Part shown: one piece after another, positions 1 through 11,221 of the stretch
How positions within the stretch are numbered: position 1 is the stretch's first letter
Layout: each line of letters opens with the position of its first letter
NCBI GenBank assembly: GCA_016858145.1
Contig: JAEHOE010000009.1
Location: 806,001 to 870,000 of the forward strand
DNA: 64,000 nt
Origin: Edaphochlamys debaryana
Lineage: Eukaryota; Chlorophyta; Chlorophyceae; Chlamydomonadales
Direction: 5' to 3'
Position numbers and translations under genes: made by a program
The notes under the pieces: model-generated
Seen by the model: only the letters and a program-made list of their open reading frames with translations
Told to the model about the DNA's origin: nothing
The model's database searches: none

Positions 1-382
1 ACGCGGGAACTCCCCACTGGATGGCCTCAGCAGACGCTTGGCAGCACCGGGCAGCATGCACACTCCTCCCCATACCGATACAAGCATGCGGCCCTCTACA
101 CCGCTCTCACCGCACCAGCCGCACGCCGCCAGCCGCCGCCCCCATGCCTCTCAAGGCCCGTCCCGCCGCCGCCGCCACGAGCGTCGGCCCCGGGCCTGCC
201 CTGGGCCTCCCTAGGGCCCCCGGACTGCGTTGCAACCCCCGCAACGCCACGGCCGCCGGGCTGCAGTCCAGCCGCGCTGCCGCCAACGCCGCCAGCGGCC
301 GACCCCGCTCACACCTCGTCCCCGTGCGGCCGGCGCCGGCGCCTGCCCGCCACGCCGCCATGCCGTAACGCACATCACTCAC

Positions 383-3300
383 CCTTGTACTGCAGGAGCT
401 CTTGTACGACAGTGCGCTGGCGCCTGCCGCGCCGCTGCCGCCGTCCGTCGACAGCGCGCGAGGTGGCTGCGGCGACCGCGCCGATCCACTGCCGCTGCCG
501 CCGCCGCCGCCGGCTCCTGGCGCGCTGCCGCCGCTGCCGCTGCCGCCACCGCCGCTGCCGTTCCCGCTCCCGCTGCTGCTTGCGTCGCCGGCCCCCGTGC
601 CGCTGGGCCCCGCCGCCGCGGGCCCCGCCCGCCCTGGCGTCGACGCTGCTGGCGGCCCTGCCGCTGCCGCCGCCGCTGACGTCGACGCCGCCGCTGCCGC
701 CGCGGCCTCCGGCTGCCCCACATACACCATCAGCACCCGCTGGTCCTCCGCCCGCTGCCACAACCCACCCTGCCGCACCCCCGCCGCAGCGTCCGCCCGC
801 CGCCGCGCCCACGAAAGCGCGGAGCCCACCACCGCCGCCGCGGCGGCGGCGAAAGCTAGGACCGGCCGGACGTCCGCCAACGGCGCGACGGCGGCGGCGC
901 CTGGCGGCGGCGCCAGGCCCGCCAGGACGGCGGCGGCGGCGCCTGCCAGCATGAGCGGCACACACACGGCGACGGAGGCGGCGTGCATGGCGGCGGCAGT
1001 GGCTTCGTTGAGGCGGAAGCGGCGCGCGTTTGCGAGTGCCTGCAACGGGGAAGGAGAAGGCAGGAATGGTGGGGTGCCATTCCGTCCGACAGGCCGACAG
1101 GCGGACAGCGGCACGAGCCTGCATGTCTTCAGCACAACAGGTGCTGTACGTCTACCCTTGCCGTACCAGATCCTCATGCCCATCAAAATCCGAATCCAGA
1201 TCCAAAACCCCACCTGCAGCGGCACCGGAGCCAGCAGCGCCACCATCATGACCGCCAGCGGCAGCAGCGCCCCCGACGGCACCTGCCAGGCAGCTCCCGC
1301 CGCCCCCGCTGCCGCCGCCGCCGCCGCCGAGGCAGCCTCCGTCACCGCCGCCGCCGCTGCATCGGCCGCCGCCGACCCCGCGGCTGACGTCGCTGCATCA
1401 GCCGCCGCCGACCCGGCCGCCGCCGCCGCTGCGGCCGCCGGGGCCGCGGGGCCCGAGAGCAGGAGGGTGCCCACGAGCGCTGCGCTGACGGTGAGGGGCA
1501 GCAGCAGGCGTGCGGAGAGGAGCGCTGCCACGTCAGACAGCACCGAGGCCGGGAGCAGCTGCGGGGGGGTTGGGGTGATAGAGGGGAGACAAGGGGGATG
1601 GTCTCTCGAAGCATTGGAAAACGGTGACAAAAGGAGTGGCAGCAGTCAGCGAGCTCGATGCCCGGGCGCGGCGGGATGAGGAGAGGGGGGTAGGGATAAG
1701 GAGCGACAGGGAGCGATGAGGAGTCAGAGCGTGGGGCCCCCCAGGTGCCCCGCATACACGCACACACGCACGGTCAGGCCCACGCCTCCCGCCCGCACCG
1801 CCTCCATCCCCTCACGAGCACCCCATCGCCCACCTCCCACCCCCCACCCGCACAGCTCCCACCCCCCACCCCCCACCCGCACGTGCGCACAACCGCACCT
1901 TGTCCCATGCCTCCCTGCTGAGCAGCGGCAGCGTAACGCCCGCGGCCAGGAGCGTGAGGGGCGTGTTGGCCGTGGCCAGGACCCCCGTGAGGAGATCCAC
2001 CGAGGTGGGGAGGGGGACCTGACAGGGGGGGTGGGCGGTGGTGCGGGGGTGTTGGAGCGCTCGAGTCGTGTGGCCGGGCCACACCTGCCCCTTCGCCCTC
2101 GAGTGTTGCACACGTGCCCCGGCAAGCCCATTGCTCGGTCCCTGCCGCTGCTCCCCTCTCGCTCCTCACTTGCAAACCTAACACCGCAGTACCCCCACTG
2201 CCCCCAAGCAGGTGCATCGCCAGCCCAGACACCACCAGGGCCCGCACCACCAGCCCCCTCCCTCCCTTGCCCTCCCTGCACCCCCACGAGGATGGGCCAG
2301 GCCTGCAGGCGGGCCACGGGGCAGGCTACCGCAGCCGTATGGTCTTGCTTGCTCATCCCATCCCGTTGCAACCTGCCTCGTGCACCCAAGCACCCCCACG
2401 CATCCGCATCAGCTTCACCTCCAGCCCCGCCCAGCCACCACCGGGGCCCACAACGTCTCCCCAGCTTCGACCCCTTACGCCTCCCCCTTCCCCTCCTCCC
2501 CCCCTCCCCCACACGCGCTCATGAGATTCCTTCCAATCACCTGGACCTGGACCTGCTCCCGTACCCGCCCCCTCCCCCCTCCCCCACACGCGCTCACCCG
2601 CATCAAGTTCACCGCCAGGCCCCCCACCAGGGCCCACAGCGTGGGTTGGGCCGCCAGCATCTGAGCCGCGTCTTGCCACCGCCCGCCGCCCACTTCCACC
2701 CTGGGAGGCAGGGGAGGCAGGGGCAGGAGGGAGGGGCACAGCGAGAGGCGAGGCCAGTGAGCTCGGGTGGGAATGGGTAACAGGAGGGAGGCAGACAAGC
2801 AAGAGGCGTGGCCGGTAAGCCCGGAGCTCCCCTCCCTGGCTCTCCCCGCGGGGTAGACCCACAGCCGCCCTCCCCACAAGACGGAGGAACCCCACGACGC
2901 CAAAACGTGCCAAAACACACCCTTCCCCCTCACACCCCGCGCGGCCGCAGCCATGGTACTGCCCCCCTCCAACGCGAGGGCCACGCCCGGCACCGACCCC
3001 TGGGACCGTGTCAAAACACGCCCTTCCCCCCTCCCAGCCCCCCTCACCCCCGCGCCGCCGCTGCCACCGTGCTGGCCCCCTCCGCCGCCAGCGCCACCTG
3101 CCACAGCTCCAGGGGGGCTTCCAGCTGCCCGTCCCGCCACCGGCCGGCCTGGGGGGAAACGGGGGCCGACAGGTGCAGTGCGAGGTCAGCGAGACAGGTC
3201 AGGACAAGGCAGATCAAGGCAGATCAATCCAATAAACTCTCCCTGCCCGTGGCGCTCATCCCAGCATGTCGGTTGGGCGGGCACTACGCGGAGCTAATCA

Positions 3301-5632
3301 CACCTTCGGAGTCTCGCCGGGCTTTCCGCTTGCTTACAGTTTCCTCGTTGCCTATCACTCTCCCTGCCCGTCGCCGTCCCCGCCCCTCTCCCCACCTTGA
3401 CCTGCCCCGTGCTCATCGTCCGCACCCCCAGTCCGTTCATGGAGCCATTGGCCCACTCGCCCTCGTACACACCGCCCTGTTTGGGGGGTGAAAGGTCGGG
3501 GAGGCAAGAGGAAAGAAGGTTGAGGGAAGGCAGGGATGGTGTGGGCCAGTCGACGTGGTCAGAGTCCGCCCAACTCCCAACTCCCAAAGGTGGTCCCCCC
3601 CCTCCCCGTCCTCCCGTCCCTTCCCATCCCCCAAACCACCCCCACCTTGGGGAAGTGGTACACCCCCCGCCCCTCCTTGAGGTTGTTGCGCCACTCGCCC
3701 TCGTAGCGGGCACCGCTGGCGTAGCTGCGGGGGGCGGGTTGTGGGTGTGTGTGTGGGTGTGTGGGTGTGGGGGTGGAAGGGAGGAGACGGGAAGGACAGA
3801 GCGGGGCAGGCGGCAACGGCGCAGAAGCGGCTGTCCCGTGCGCCTGGAATGCCCTCCAGCACCCGTCCTGCCATCGGACACACCCCCCAGCCCCCCCACC
3901 CCCTCCCACCCCAGCGACTCACGTGTACACCCCCAGCCCCTCCTTGCGCATGCCCCGCCACTGCCCCCGGTAGTCGCCCCCGTCCTCGTGCTTGAAGGAG
4001 GCGGGGAAGGCAGGGCCGGCGGAGGCGGACAGCATGTACGACCCGATCCAGACTGAAGCGAGGGGGGGGGAGCAAGGAAGGTAGGACGCGGGTTAAGGGC
4101 GGCAGGACGGGGGAAGGGCTGTAGGACGGGAGAGGGCGGGCTGGGACGTTGATTGTGATCGGTGATAAAGATTGCCCGGATGAGATCCTGTACCCCTGTG
4201 CCCCCTCACCCGCCACGTGGTTGAGGAGATCCACCAGCGCCACCACCTGACAGGGGGGGGAGGGGAGGAGGGGTGAAGGGGTCGGAGCAGGTCCAAGCCA
4301 CCGCCTGCCTCAGTGGAAAGCGGAGGCCGCCTCGGGGTGGCTGCTCCCCGCCCAAGCCCCACTGGTGGGCCTCTTGCCCCCGCCTGGATCTGCCCAGCCC
4401 CACCACCGCATCCCTGTACGGACAGCCCCCCTCGCCTCAGCGTGTCAAAACACACCATTCCCTCCCCTTCCCCCGCCCCCGCCACCCCACCTGCGCCCCC
4501 GCCGCCCCCAGGAAGCAGTCCGCCATCGGGTAGCCGCCCCCTCACGGACACGACCGCCCTGATGCGTGTCAAAACACACCATTCCCTCCCCTTCCCCCGC
4601 CCCCGGCACACACCTGGGCCCCCGCCGCCCCCAGGAAGCAGTCCGCCACGGGGTAGCCCCACAGCGCCAGCCCCAGGCCCGAGGAGCTGCCGCCCAGCAC
4701 CGCCCGCTCCCGCTTGGAGCGCTGGGCCACGTGGAGCCTTAGTAAGAGGGGGGGTGAGTAAGGGAGGGGGCGGCCTTAGTAAGAGGAGGTGGGGGTCAAG
4801 GGGAGAGCAGGGAGGGTGGAGGGTTTGCGAGTCCTCTGCCACGGCGAGACCGTGGTGGCGTGGCTGGGGCCCCACCCCCGTGCTCCACTCCCCGTGCGGC
4901 CAGGCCCTGACCCGGGTCCCTCATCCGCCGCCCTAATGCAATGATCACGTGCTACCCCCCACAGGACACCTGGCCCCCTCCACTGGTAGTCCCCTCCCCC
5001 GTGGCGCTTACCAGCCAGCGGCGATCTGAGCGCCCATGCAGATCCCGGCCACCCCCAGTAGGGGCAGGAACCCGGCGCCAGCCAGGGGGCCGCCCCTGGG
5101 GTGACGAGGCGGGAGGGGAAGGGGGGGAGGGGGAGGGGGACGGGGGGGACGGGGGGCAAGTGGGCCCTGGCAACATGGGTTCCGGGTTCGGGGCCCACGC
5201 CCGCGGACCCCCGACACCCGACCTGACTCCTAGCTGCGCTGGCCCCTTCCTGTGGGCCTCCGGGGGGCCCTGGGGTGTTGCTGTGCATTCCCCGCTTGGC
5301 CTTCTTGCTCCTCCGTGCCCAGGGCCCTGCTTACGTGCCCAGGGCCTGAACGATGACCGATGGCAGCGTCAGAGTGGTCGCGACCTTGATGGCCGTCTGC
5401 GACATAAGCACCCAGGCAGCACATGTGGTCGGTACGTCGACAGCGGGGACTCGTCGCAGCAAGACAGCGGCCTTCCCGCCACCCGCCGGAACGCCGGCAT
5501 TGCCATCGGGAACCCTCGCACCTCGCCGTCGCTCGTCCTCAGAATGCCATTTTGCTTTAGGTTGTAGCCGATCGCCACCAGAGCACAGCACTCGGCGAGC
5601 CGCGAGGCTGCCTGCACAAGCGGTTCGCCCAT
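383..5632 (-). CDS. Auxin-efflux-carrier (AEC) family transporter with MORN repeats in the central loop, 13 exons, 3' end unresolved
   Basis: Exons by hand: 5632-5522, 5396-5335, 5095-5012, 4737-4614, 4246-4210, 4052-3923, 3724-3646, 3476-3396, 3148-3048, 2700-2598, 2018-1899, 1558-1214, 1039-383. All phases agree, giving 678 codons. Further C-terminal sequence lies below 383 and may run to a stop at 107 or beyond the left edge. The start is the ATG at 5632. The N-terminal half has AEC-like membrane segments: a LVAIGYNLKQNGIL motif near residue 20, TLTLPSVIVQAL near 45, a Gly-rich GSSSGLGLALWGY segment near 105 and VALVDLLNHV near 130. Residues about 161-236 are three MORN repeats (YRGQW, YEGEW, YEGEW cores). 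The C-terminal half resumes AEC helices (LWALVGGLAVNLM; ANTPLTLLAAGVTL) and ends in Ala-rich segments with a Gly/Ser tail. AEC proteins export organic anions or auxin-like acids; the substrate and membrane here are unknown. Several introns carry junction duplications. Confidence 0.78.
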
Positions 5633-5857
5633 GGTGCTGGGCAATAATATGCTGGGCGTGGTCAAAGGAAGAGTACCATGGCAACGCGGAATTGCCAGAA
5701 GTATCAGTAAGGGGTGAGCCTCACCGTTTGTGTGAAGCGAGGTCCAGGCCCCATGCGACCGAACAGCTTCTTCCGCAGACCCCCACCCGCTCGTGTTGCC
5801 TCGTTATCAGACTTCCTTGTCACTGTCAACTTAACCCGGTACAGCACAACTGCAAGG
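5633..5857. promoter_or_regulatory. Shared divergent upstream region of the AEC and ankyrin genes
   Basis: The two start codons face away from each other about 225 bp apart, so both 5' UTRs and core promoters must fit here unless upstream non-coding exons exist. I see no clear TATA box. The bidirectional arrangement is inferred from gene order alone. Confidence 0.4.
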
Positions 5858-8581
5858 ATGCAGCTCGCTCAGCGCCAGAACGTCGCGACTGCCCGCAGCG
5901 GCTCGGCCCGCGTGTGCGCCCCGGCTGCTCAGCGGGTGAGGACTGATGTGCTGGAGACGTGGCAAGCCGTCGCCAGGTGTTCGCGCGCGGTCGTGATCCC
6001 TCTCACGAATGGATCGGCCTCGCAAGTCGTCCACCTGCACCTGTGCCTCCAAATGCTGGGTGTCACGCGACGTGCTGCATCGATTGCTGCATCGGGTTTC
6101 CTCGACTTGCTACCAAGGCCGGGATGTGTGGCTCACATCGCTCGTGCCCTCAGTGCGTGCGGCTGCGGGTAGCCACCTAGGCACCCTCCTGCTGGGGCTG
6201 CAGCCTGTGTCCCCCCCCCCACTTGCGCATCCCCCACACCCTGCTGACACGCACCCTATCTTACCCTACCCCTTCGCCCCTTCCCTGCCACTTCCCTCTC
6301 AGCCCGGCCGCGCTGCGCGCCGTCCCGTGGCGCCCGCTGCGGCTGCCTCCGACGCCCCCGGCCCCAACCCCGTGCGCCAGGCGCTCTCACAGGCGAGCAT
6401 TACTTACGCAGCACGTATAGCACGGGTCGCTGCTGTGCTGTGCTGCGGCCTATGAGGGTCCGAGAGTACTGGCGCTGGGGGGAGTCGGGTTCGGTACCCG
6501 GCGGGGGCCATGGGCAATGGGGCTTGGCATTGGGGCAAATCGCGCGGACGGCTGATGGGCTGGGGTGGATGGCAGGGAGTGCGAATGTGAAAGCAAGGCC
6601 TGTGAAACGGCTCGGCGCCCAGCGCTCAAAAGGATCACCACGGCACGGCCAGTAATATAGATCCCCTCAGTAAGATGCCGCCTGTCACCCCACGCCGCCC
6701 CACTCTCCACCCCCCAGGTGGCCAGCACCGTTTACAAGGTCTCGGCCGCCATGTCCAAGCCGGGTGCGTGCGGCTGCTGCTGTACGGCTGTACGACAGGG
6801 ACGTACGGCACTTAGCGGCGTCACGTGCGATGCGATCCCTTCCGCCAACGACGCTTTTCCTGCCTCCCGCCAACCTCCTCCGCCCTCAAACCCGCCCTCC
6901 CTTGCCCGCCTTCCTCCCTCCTCCAACCGACAGAGCCCGCCCAGTCCCCCCTGTGGACCGGCCTGAAGAAGCTGGATCTGGGTGCCGTACAGACCGCCAT
7001 ACGTTCGGGCGCGGACCTGAACGAGCGGGAGGTGGGCAGCGGCGACACGCCCCTGCTCATGATTGCGCGCCAGGGTAAGGGAGGGCTTGGGAGGGGAGGG
7101 GTCAAGGATGGGGGAAGGAAGGGGACTGGACGAGAAGGGGAGGGGAGGGAGGATGGAGAAGGAGGGGAGGATGGAGAAGGGACAGGGAACGGGGAGAGCG
7201 GTGGGGGACAGGAAGGGGGTGGCGGGGATGGAGCAGGGCGGCAGCGGAAGCCCTCGCAGTTGAGTCAAAGGAAGCCAGGAGGCCCGGAGCCGGTGGGGAA
7301 GCGGACGGCGGGGGCAAGGCATGGGGCAAATGATGAAGCCGAGACGTTGGACACCAGATGAAGCGAGCGAGGGCGGCGAGAACCAGGGCGGCCAGCCATT
7401 CACTCGAAGCGGGCGGGGCGGGGGGCCTCCGGCGCGGACGACGGACGAGCAGCACGGCTGGCCTGGTTCGCACCAACTCAGTCGCGTAGGCGGGCCCAGG
7501 GGAGACAGGGCCGGCGCAGGAGGACCAGGGCAGCTTGGAGCAAAGACATGCGCTGGCTGGTCAGGCGTACGACGGATCTGGATCCGACTTACACGACCTG
7601 GTGTATGGTTGCTTGGCCCTGATGCCAACACACGCGTACTAGTACCCCCTGCGGTTCCCTCAAGTCACCTGTAACCGTAACATGCGTTTCCAATCTGACT
7701 TGCAGGCCACTACAAGTACCCGCCCGCTGAGATCCCCGCGGTAGGCAGGGGCGCGACCCTGGCGCGGGGCTGGGGCTATTAGCTCCTGGCGCTAGGGGCC
7801 CCAGCGCAGCGCATGAACTTGGGCCAAGGGTGACGTCTGATGCGCGGGGCGGGAGCAAGCCGGCCGAAAGCTGCCTCGAGCATGTCTTGGCCTGGGCTGC
7901 TTTGCCGGAAGCCGGGCAAACAGGAACGGCCAAAGCGGTCACAAAGTACCTGCAGTTATAGGAGGTTGTCCAGCTAAATGCAGCCGTGTTCCTTGCTCCT
8001 CCATCTCTCTCACAGGCCCTGGTCAAAGCGGGCGCTGACATGGAGGCCAAGGACGGCAAGGGCATGACTGCCCTGCAGGTGGGGCCGGGGGAAAGCGGAC
8101 GGAGGGTTGGTGCTTTGGGCAGTCGCGGGGCGCGGCGCGGCGGGGCGGGGGTAGGGAAGGACACCCGCGGCAGCCTGAGTGCTGCGGGCTTCGGCTTTGC
8201 AGGCCGCAGACGCAGCTGCTGGCCTGTCCCGCCGCCATCCCGCTACGGCGGCGTGGAGTGGGACGCCGGGATGCCACAGCCACAGCCGCAGCCGCGGCCC
8301 CCGTGGCCTGCCCCTTACCAAAGCTACGCCGACCGCCGCTGGGGCGCAAGCACTGCTCCCAGACCTGCGGAACAACAGAGCGAATGCTCTCAGGTCGTTG
8401 GAATTCTGATCTTAAATCTCTTCTGTCCATGCCCTCGTCGCAGGTCTCGCTCCTCGCGGGATGGCAGAACATTGCTGAGCTGCTGATCAAGTCTGGCGCT
8501 TCAACCGCCGGTGTGGCGGCCGTTAAGCCCCGGCTCACGTGCCCCGACTGCAAGCGCCTGGTCGCGCAGTACAACCTCTAA
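5858..8581 (+). CDS. Small ankyrin-repeat protein, probably chloroplast-targeted, 7 exons
   Basis: Exons: 5858-5935, 6303-6392, 6718-6763, 6934-7074, 7706-7740, 8016-8078, 8444-8581. Phases are consistent and give 196 aa. The first two exons (residues 1-56) are rich in Ala, Arg, Gln and Ser with almost no acid until Asp45, typical of an algal chloroplast or mitochondrial transit peptide. Residues about 72-175 form two to three ankyrin-type repeats: AVQTAIRSGADLNERE..GDTPLLMIAR, then ALVKAGADMEAKDGKGMTALQ, then ..GWQNIAELLIKSGAS. The C-terminus carries a CPDC pair (LTCPDCKRLVAQYNL) that could bind metal with a partner or be redox-active. Intron 2 appears to use a GC donor (ACAG^GCGAGC at 6393). 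Ankyrin repeats bind proteins; the partner is unknown. Organelle targeting is an inference from composition. Confidence 0.8.
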
Positions 8582-11221
8582 CCGACTCAACTGCCAACGA
8601 CCGCAACGGTCAACGGGCGGTGGCGGCGGAGTTGAGGGGGGCAGAGAAGATCAGCAGCGGCAGCAGCAGACCGCCAAGCCTAATGGGCAAATTGCAAACA
8701 CGCGAGTGGTGCGTGTGGACGGCTGGCGGTTGGCGGCTATGCCTGGACAGGCATGAGGGGCGTGGCGTGGCTGGGCAGGGCAGGAGTCGAGGATGGCAAG
8801 GGGTGCGGCTGCCCAGGGACTGCAAGCACGTGAGCGCATGACAAGACGGCGCCGAAATGTGCGTGAGAGGGCAAAGGGCAAAGGGCGATGCAGCGGAACG
8901 CACGGTGGCACGCTTGGCTCCGGGCCCCCAGTCACCTCGCGTGAGAGGGTGAGCGAAGTTTGACGGTGATACGAGCAAAGCTGTGCGAGGCATGACAGAC
9001 ATAATACCGTATAACAGCTCTGCGAGTGGCAAGAATGCTTGTGTCAGAGTGTTGGAACAGTCGAATCTTATTGATGGGAGCGTAATTTTGAGCTGGGCCC
9101 CCGCCAGGCTCTGGGGGAGGCGAACGCCCATCCAGGTCTGCTCCCTTTGGGCCTTGGTACGCAAAGTGCGCAGAACGGCACCAGTACGGTACGGCGCAGA
9201 ACCTGGGCGAAGCGCCGTGCGTGTGTAACGAGAAATCATTCCTTTTGTCGGGACACTTCCCGGTAAGTATCCTTGGCGGGGTTGTTTGTCGGCGTTTCAG
9301 CCATTCAGCGGTTCCCCCTGCCCATCCAACACACTGGACCGGACACCGAACACCACTGCAGTTGCTACGCCAGTCTTGCTGGGCTAGAGGCGGTGAGGCG
9401 CACACAGCTTTGACCGTTCGGGCTCAATCCTCTGCTTCTGGATGGGCCAGGCCTCGGCTGCCAGCTAGTGCCGGTCCCCGCAGGCCTTCCGTGCTCAAAG
9501 TAGCTCAAGGTGACCTGACGGGATGAGGGCAGAGGGCCTGGCGGCCTGCGTATCCCGGGCTGCAACCCTGGCAGCAGTTCTCGAATGCTCTGGGAGGGCA
9601 GGCATGGTTGGACGCTTTGTCAGGCTTCAGCCGCTTCGCAGCTCCGTGGCTGGGCGCTGCCGACCTGCCGCACAGGGTGTCTGGGCGTCTGGGACGAATC
9701 AGGAAAGTGCATCCTAGATTCTGGACTTTGGGGAGGACTCCGAAGCAGACACTGCGGCGTGCGGCCCGAAACCCTGCCGTGCGGCGTGGACATACGCCCC
9801 AGCGCTGCCATGCCCTTGCCTGCTGGGTACCGGCATGGGGCTTTGGGCGAAGAGGATGCGGACGGGCGATACGCCTCGACTTCGTCCCCAGAGATAAGTT
9901 ACCCGCAGTGCGGCGCAGACCCTCGGCCCTGAAACGGCCCGAAACGGCCCGACAGACTCTGGGCCCCGACCCCCGAGAGGGGCCGAGCATAACTGCACCC
10001 ACGCCCGCTCTCGGCGAGTGCGACGACTCTGAGGACCCCGGCACTCGCTCAGGCTGCGTTGCACAGTGTGGAAGGGCGTGAATGCGCACACAGCGTGCGA
10101 ACCTGCCGTGCGCTTGCCGCGCCGGGCCAGGCTGGGCCGCGCGCGCAGGCGCGCTTTGCCAGTCGCTTTCGCGAGCTTGGGGTTTGTGCGAAAGCAAGCT
10201 CTTGTCTTCTCGTGATTGGTCCCCGCTTGTGCACGCTCTGCGGTGCGGCGGCTGTTCTGTGAGACCCGGCCCGAAACGGAGTTGAAGTCGGGCCACGGGC
10301 ACATGGCCCACGCTTGGCCGCCTGATCTTCCTAGCGTTTATGATGCATGCCTTTGGCGCTATCAGCACAGGGCGCAGGGTGAAGGCCAGGTGAGGAAAAC
10401 AGTATTTAAGAATTTCGAGTCGCCCGCCGTTCAGCGCGCCAGCCCTACCCTTCTCTGCAATAAGCTTCAACTGCAATTGGCTTGATAGAAACGGCATTGA
10501 ACGGAGCGAACAACGAGAAATACAGTGGGAAGTCGCCGAGGTACGTCCCGGGTCCACATGGCCCGGTAACTTGATCTGTGACATCAGCCAGCTGTGGACA
10601 ACAGTGCGTACTCTGACAGGTTTCGGGGTCCAGCCAGCCGGCGCCGTGAGGTGCGTTGACTGGGGACGACTGGGGCTTGGCCGTTAGGCGAGGTTGGCCC
10701 TAGCCAGGGCTTTAGGCCGTAAACTTGCTCTATAGACATTCCTATGTCATAGAAGCTAGCGATCCGAGATGGTAGCCCTGCTGAGCGTTGGCGTTAGCGG
10801 CTCACTGACGCCGCGGGCATCCCCCAGACCCGCCCAACGAAACCCGGTAGCCCGTGGCGATGTCCTCAAGACGAGTGTTCTGACGCTGACGTTGATGTGA
10901 GGCAATCCGCTGTGCGCGGCACATGGCCGCGAACCCAATGAAAGCGTGTACTGCATGGCCGAACCCGAGTGAGTTTATGTTTGCGTTATCATTGCGGAGA
11001 CACTCCCCTTACACTTACAATGATAATGTGGTGCTGAAAGCGGCGTCCTGGACCTAAACGCCACCTCCAGAGCGCGGCCCTCTACGAATCCTTACCCCCG
11101 CGCAGCGGACGCGTGCACTGGGCGGTCGGCCCGATGGACGCTGATACGGCTATGGTGACCGTTCGGGTAGGCGCGCGGCGCGTAGCGGCTGCTGCGTTGG
11201 GGCGCCGTGACGTCGGGGGGG
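8582..11221. other. 3' UTR of the ankyrin gene followed by a non-coding gap
   Basis: A TGTAA at 9224-9228, the usual polyadenylation signal of volvocine algae, may end the ankyrin transcript, giving a 3' UTR of roughly 650 bp. From about 9.3 to 11.2 kb open frames exist on both strands, but none has splice-consistent neighbours or a recognisable motif. The stretch 8900-8937 belongs to a diverged dispersed repeat that also occurs at 31336-31373. Confidence 0.5.
8900..8937 (+). repeat. Diverged dispersed repeat, copy A (partner at 31336)
   Basis: The core CACGCTTGGCTCC..GCCCCCAGTCACCT is shared with 31336-31373 in the same orientation with few differences. Weaker similarity continues upstream (AAGGGC..GCGATGCAGCG versus GGGCC..GCAATGTAGCG). 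It is probably an old transposon fragment; the family is not identified. Confidence 0.5.

Noticed and set aside
107..1630. 507-codon open frame as one continuous exon
   Set aside because: It runs through two introns of the AEC gene (1213-1040 and below 383). Splice sites and the helix pattern show only parts of it are coding.
2926..2990. Possible extra exon of the AEC gene reading ..EGGSTMAAAARG
   Set aside because: It is a degenerate copy of the exon 9 end. Joining exon 9 (3048) directly to exon 10 (2700) is in phase and keeps the protein continuous.
9505..10584. 359-codon minus-strand open frame
   Set aside because: It has Arg/Pro/Ser-rich random-looking composition, no motif and no ATG-supported conserved start, and competing open frames of similar size on the other strand.
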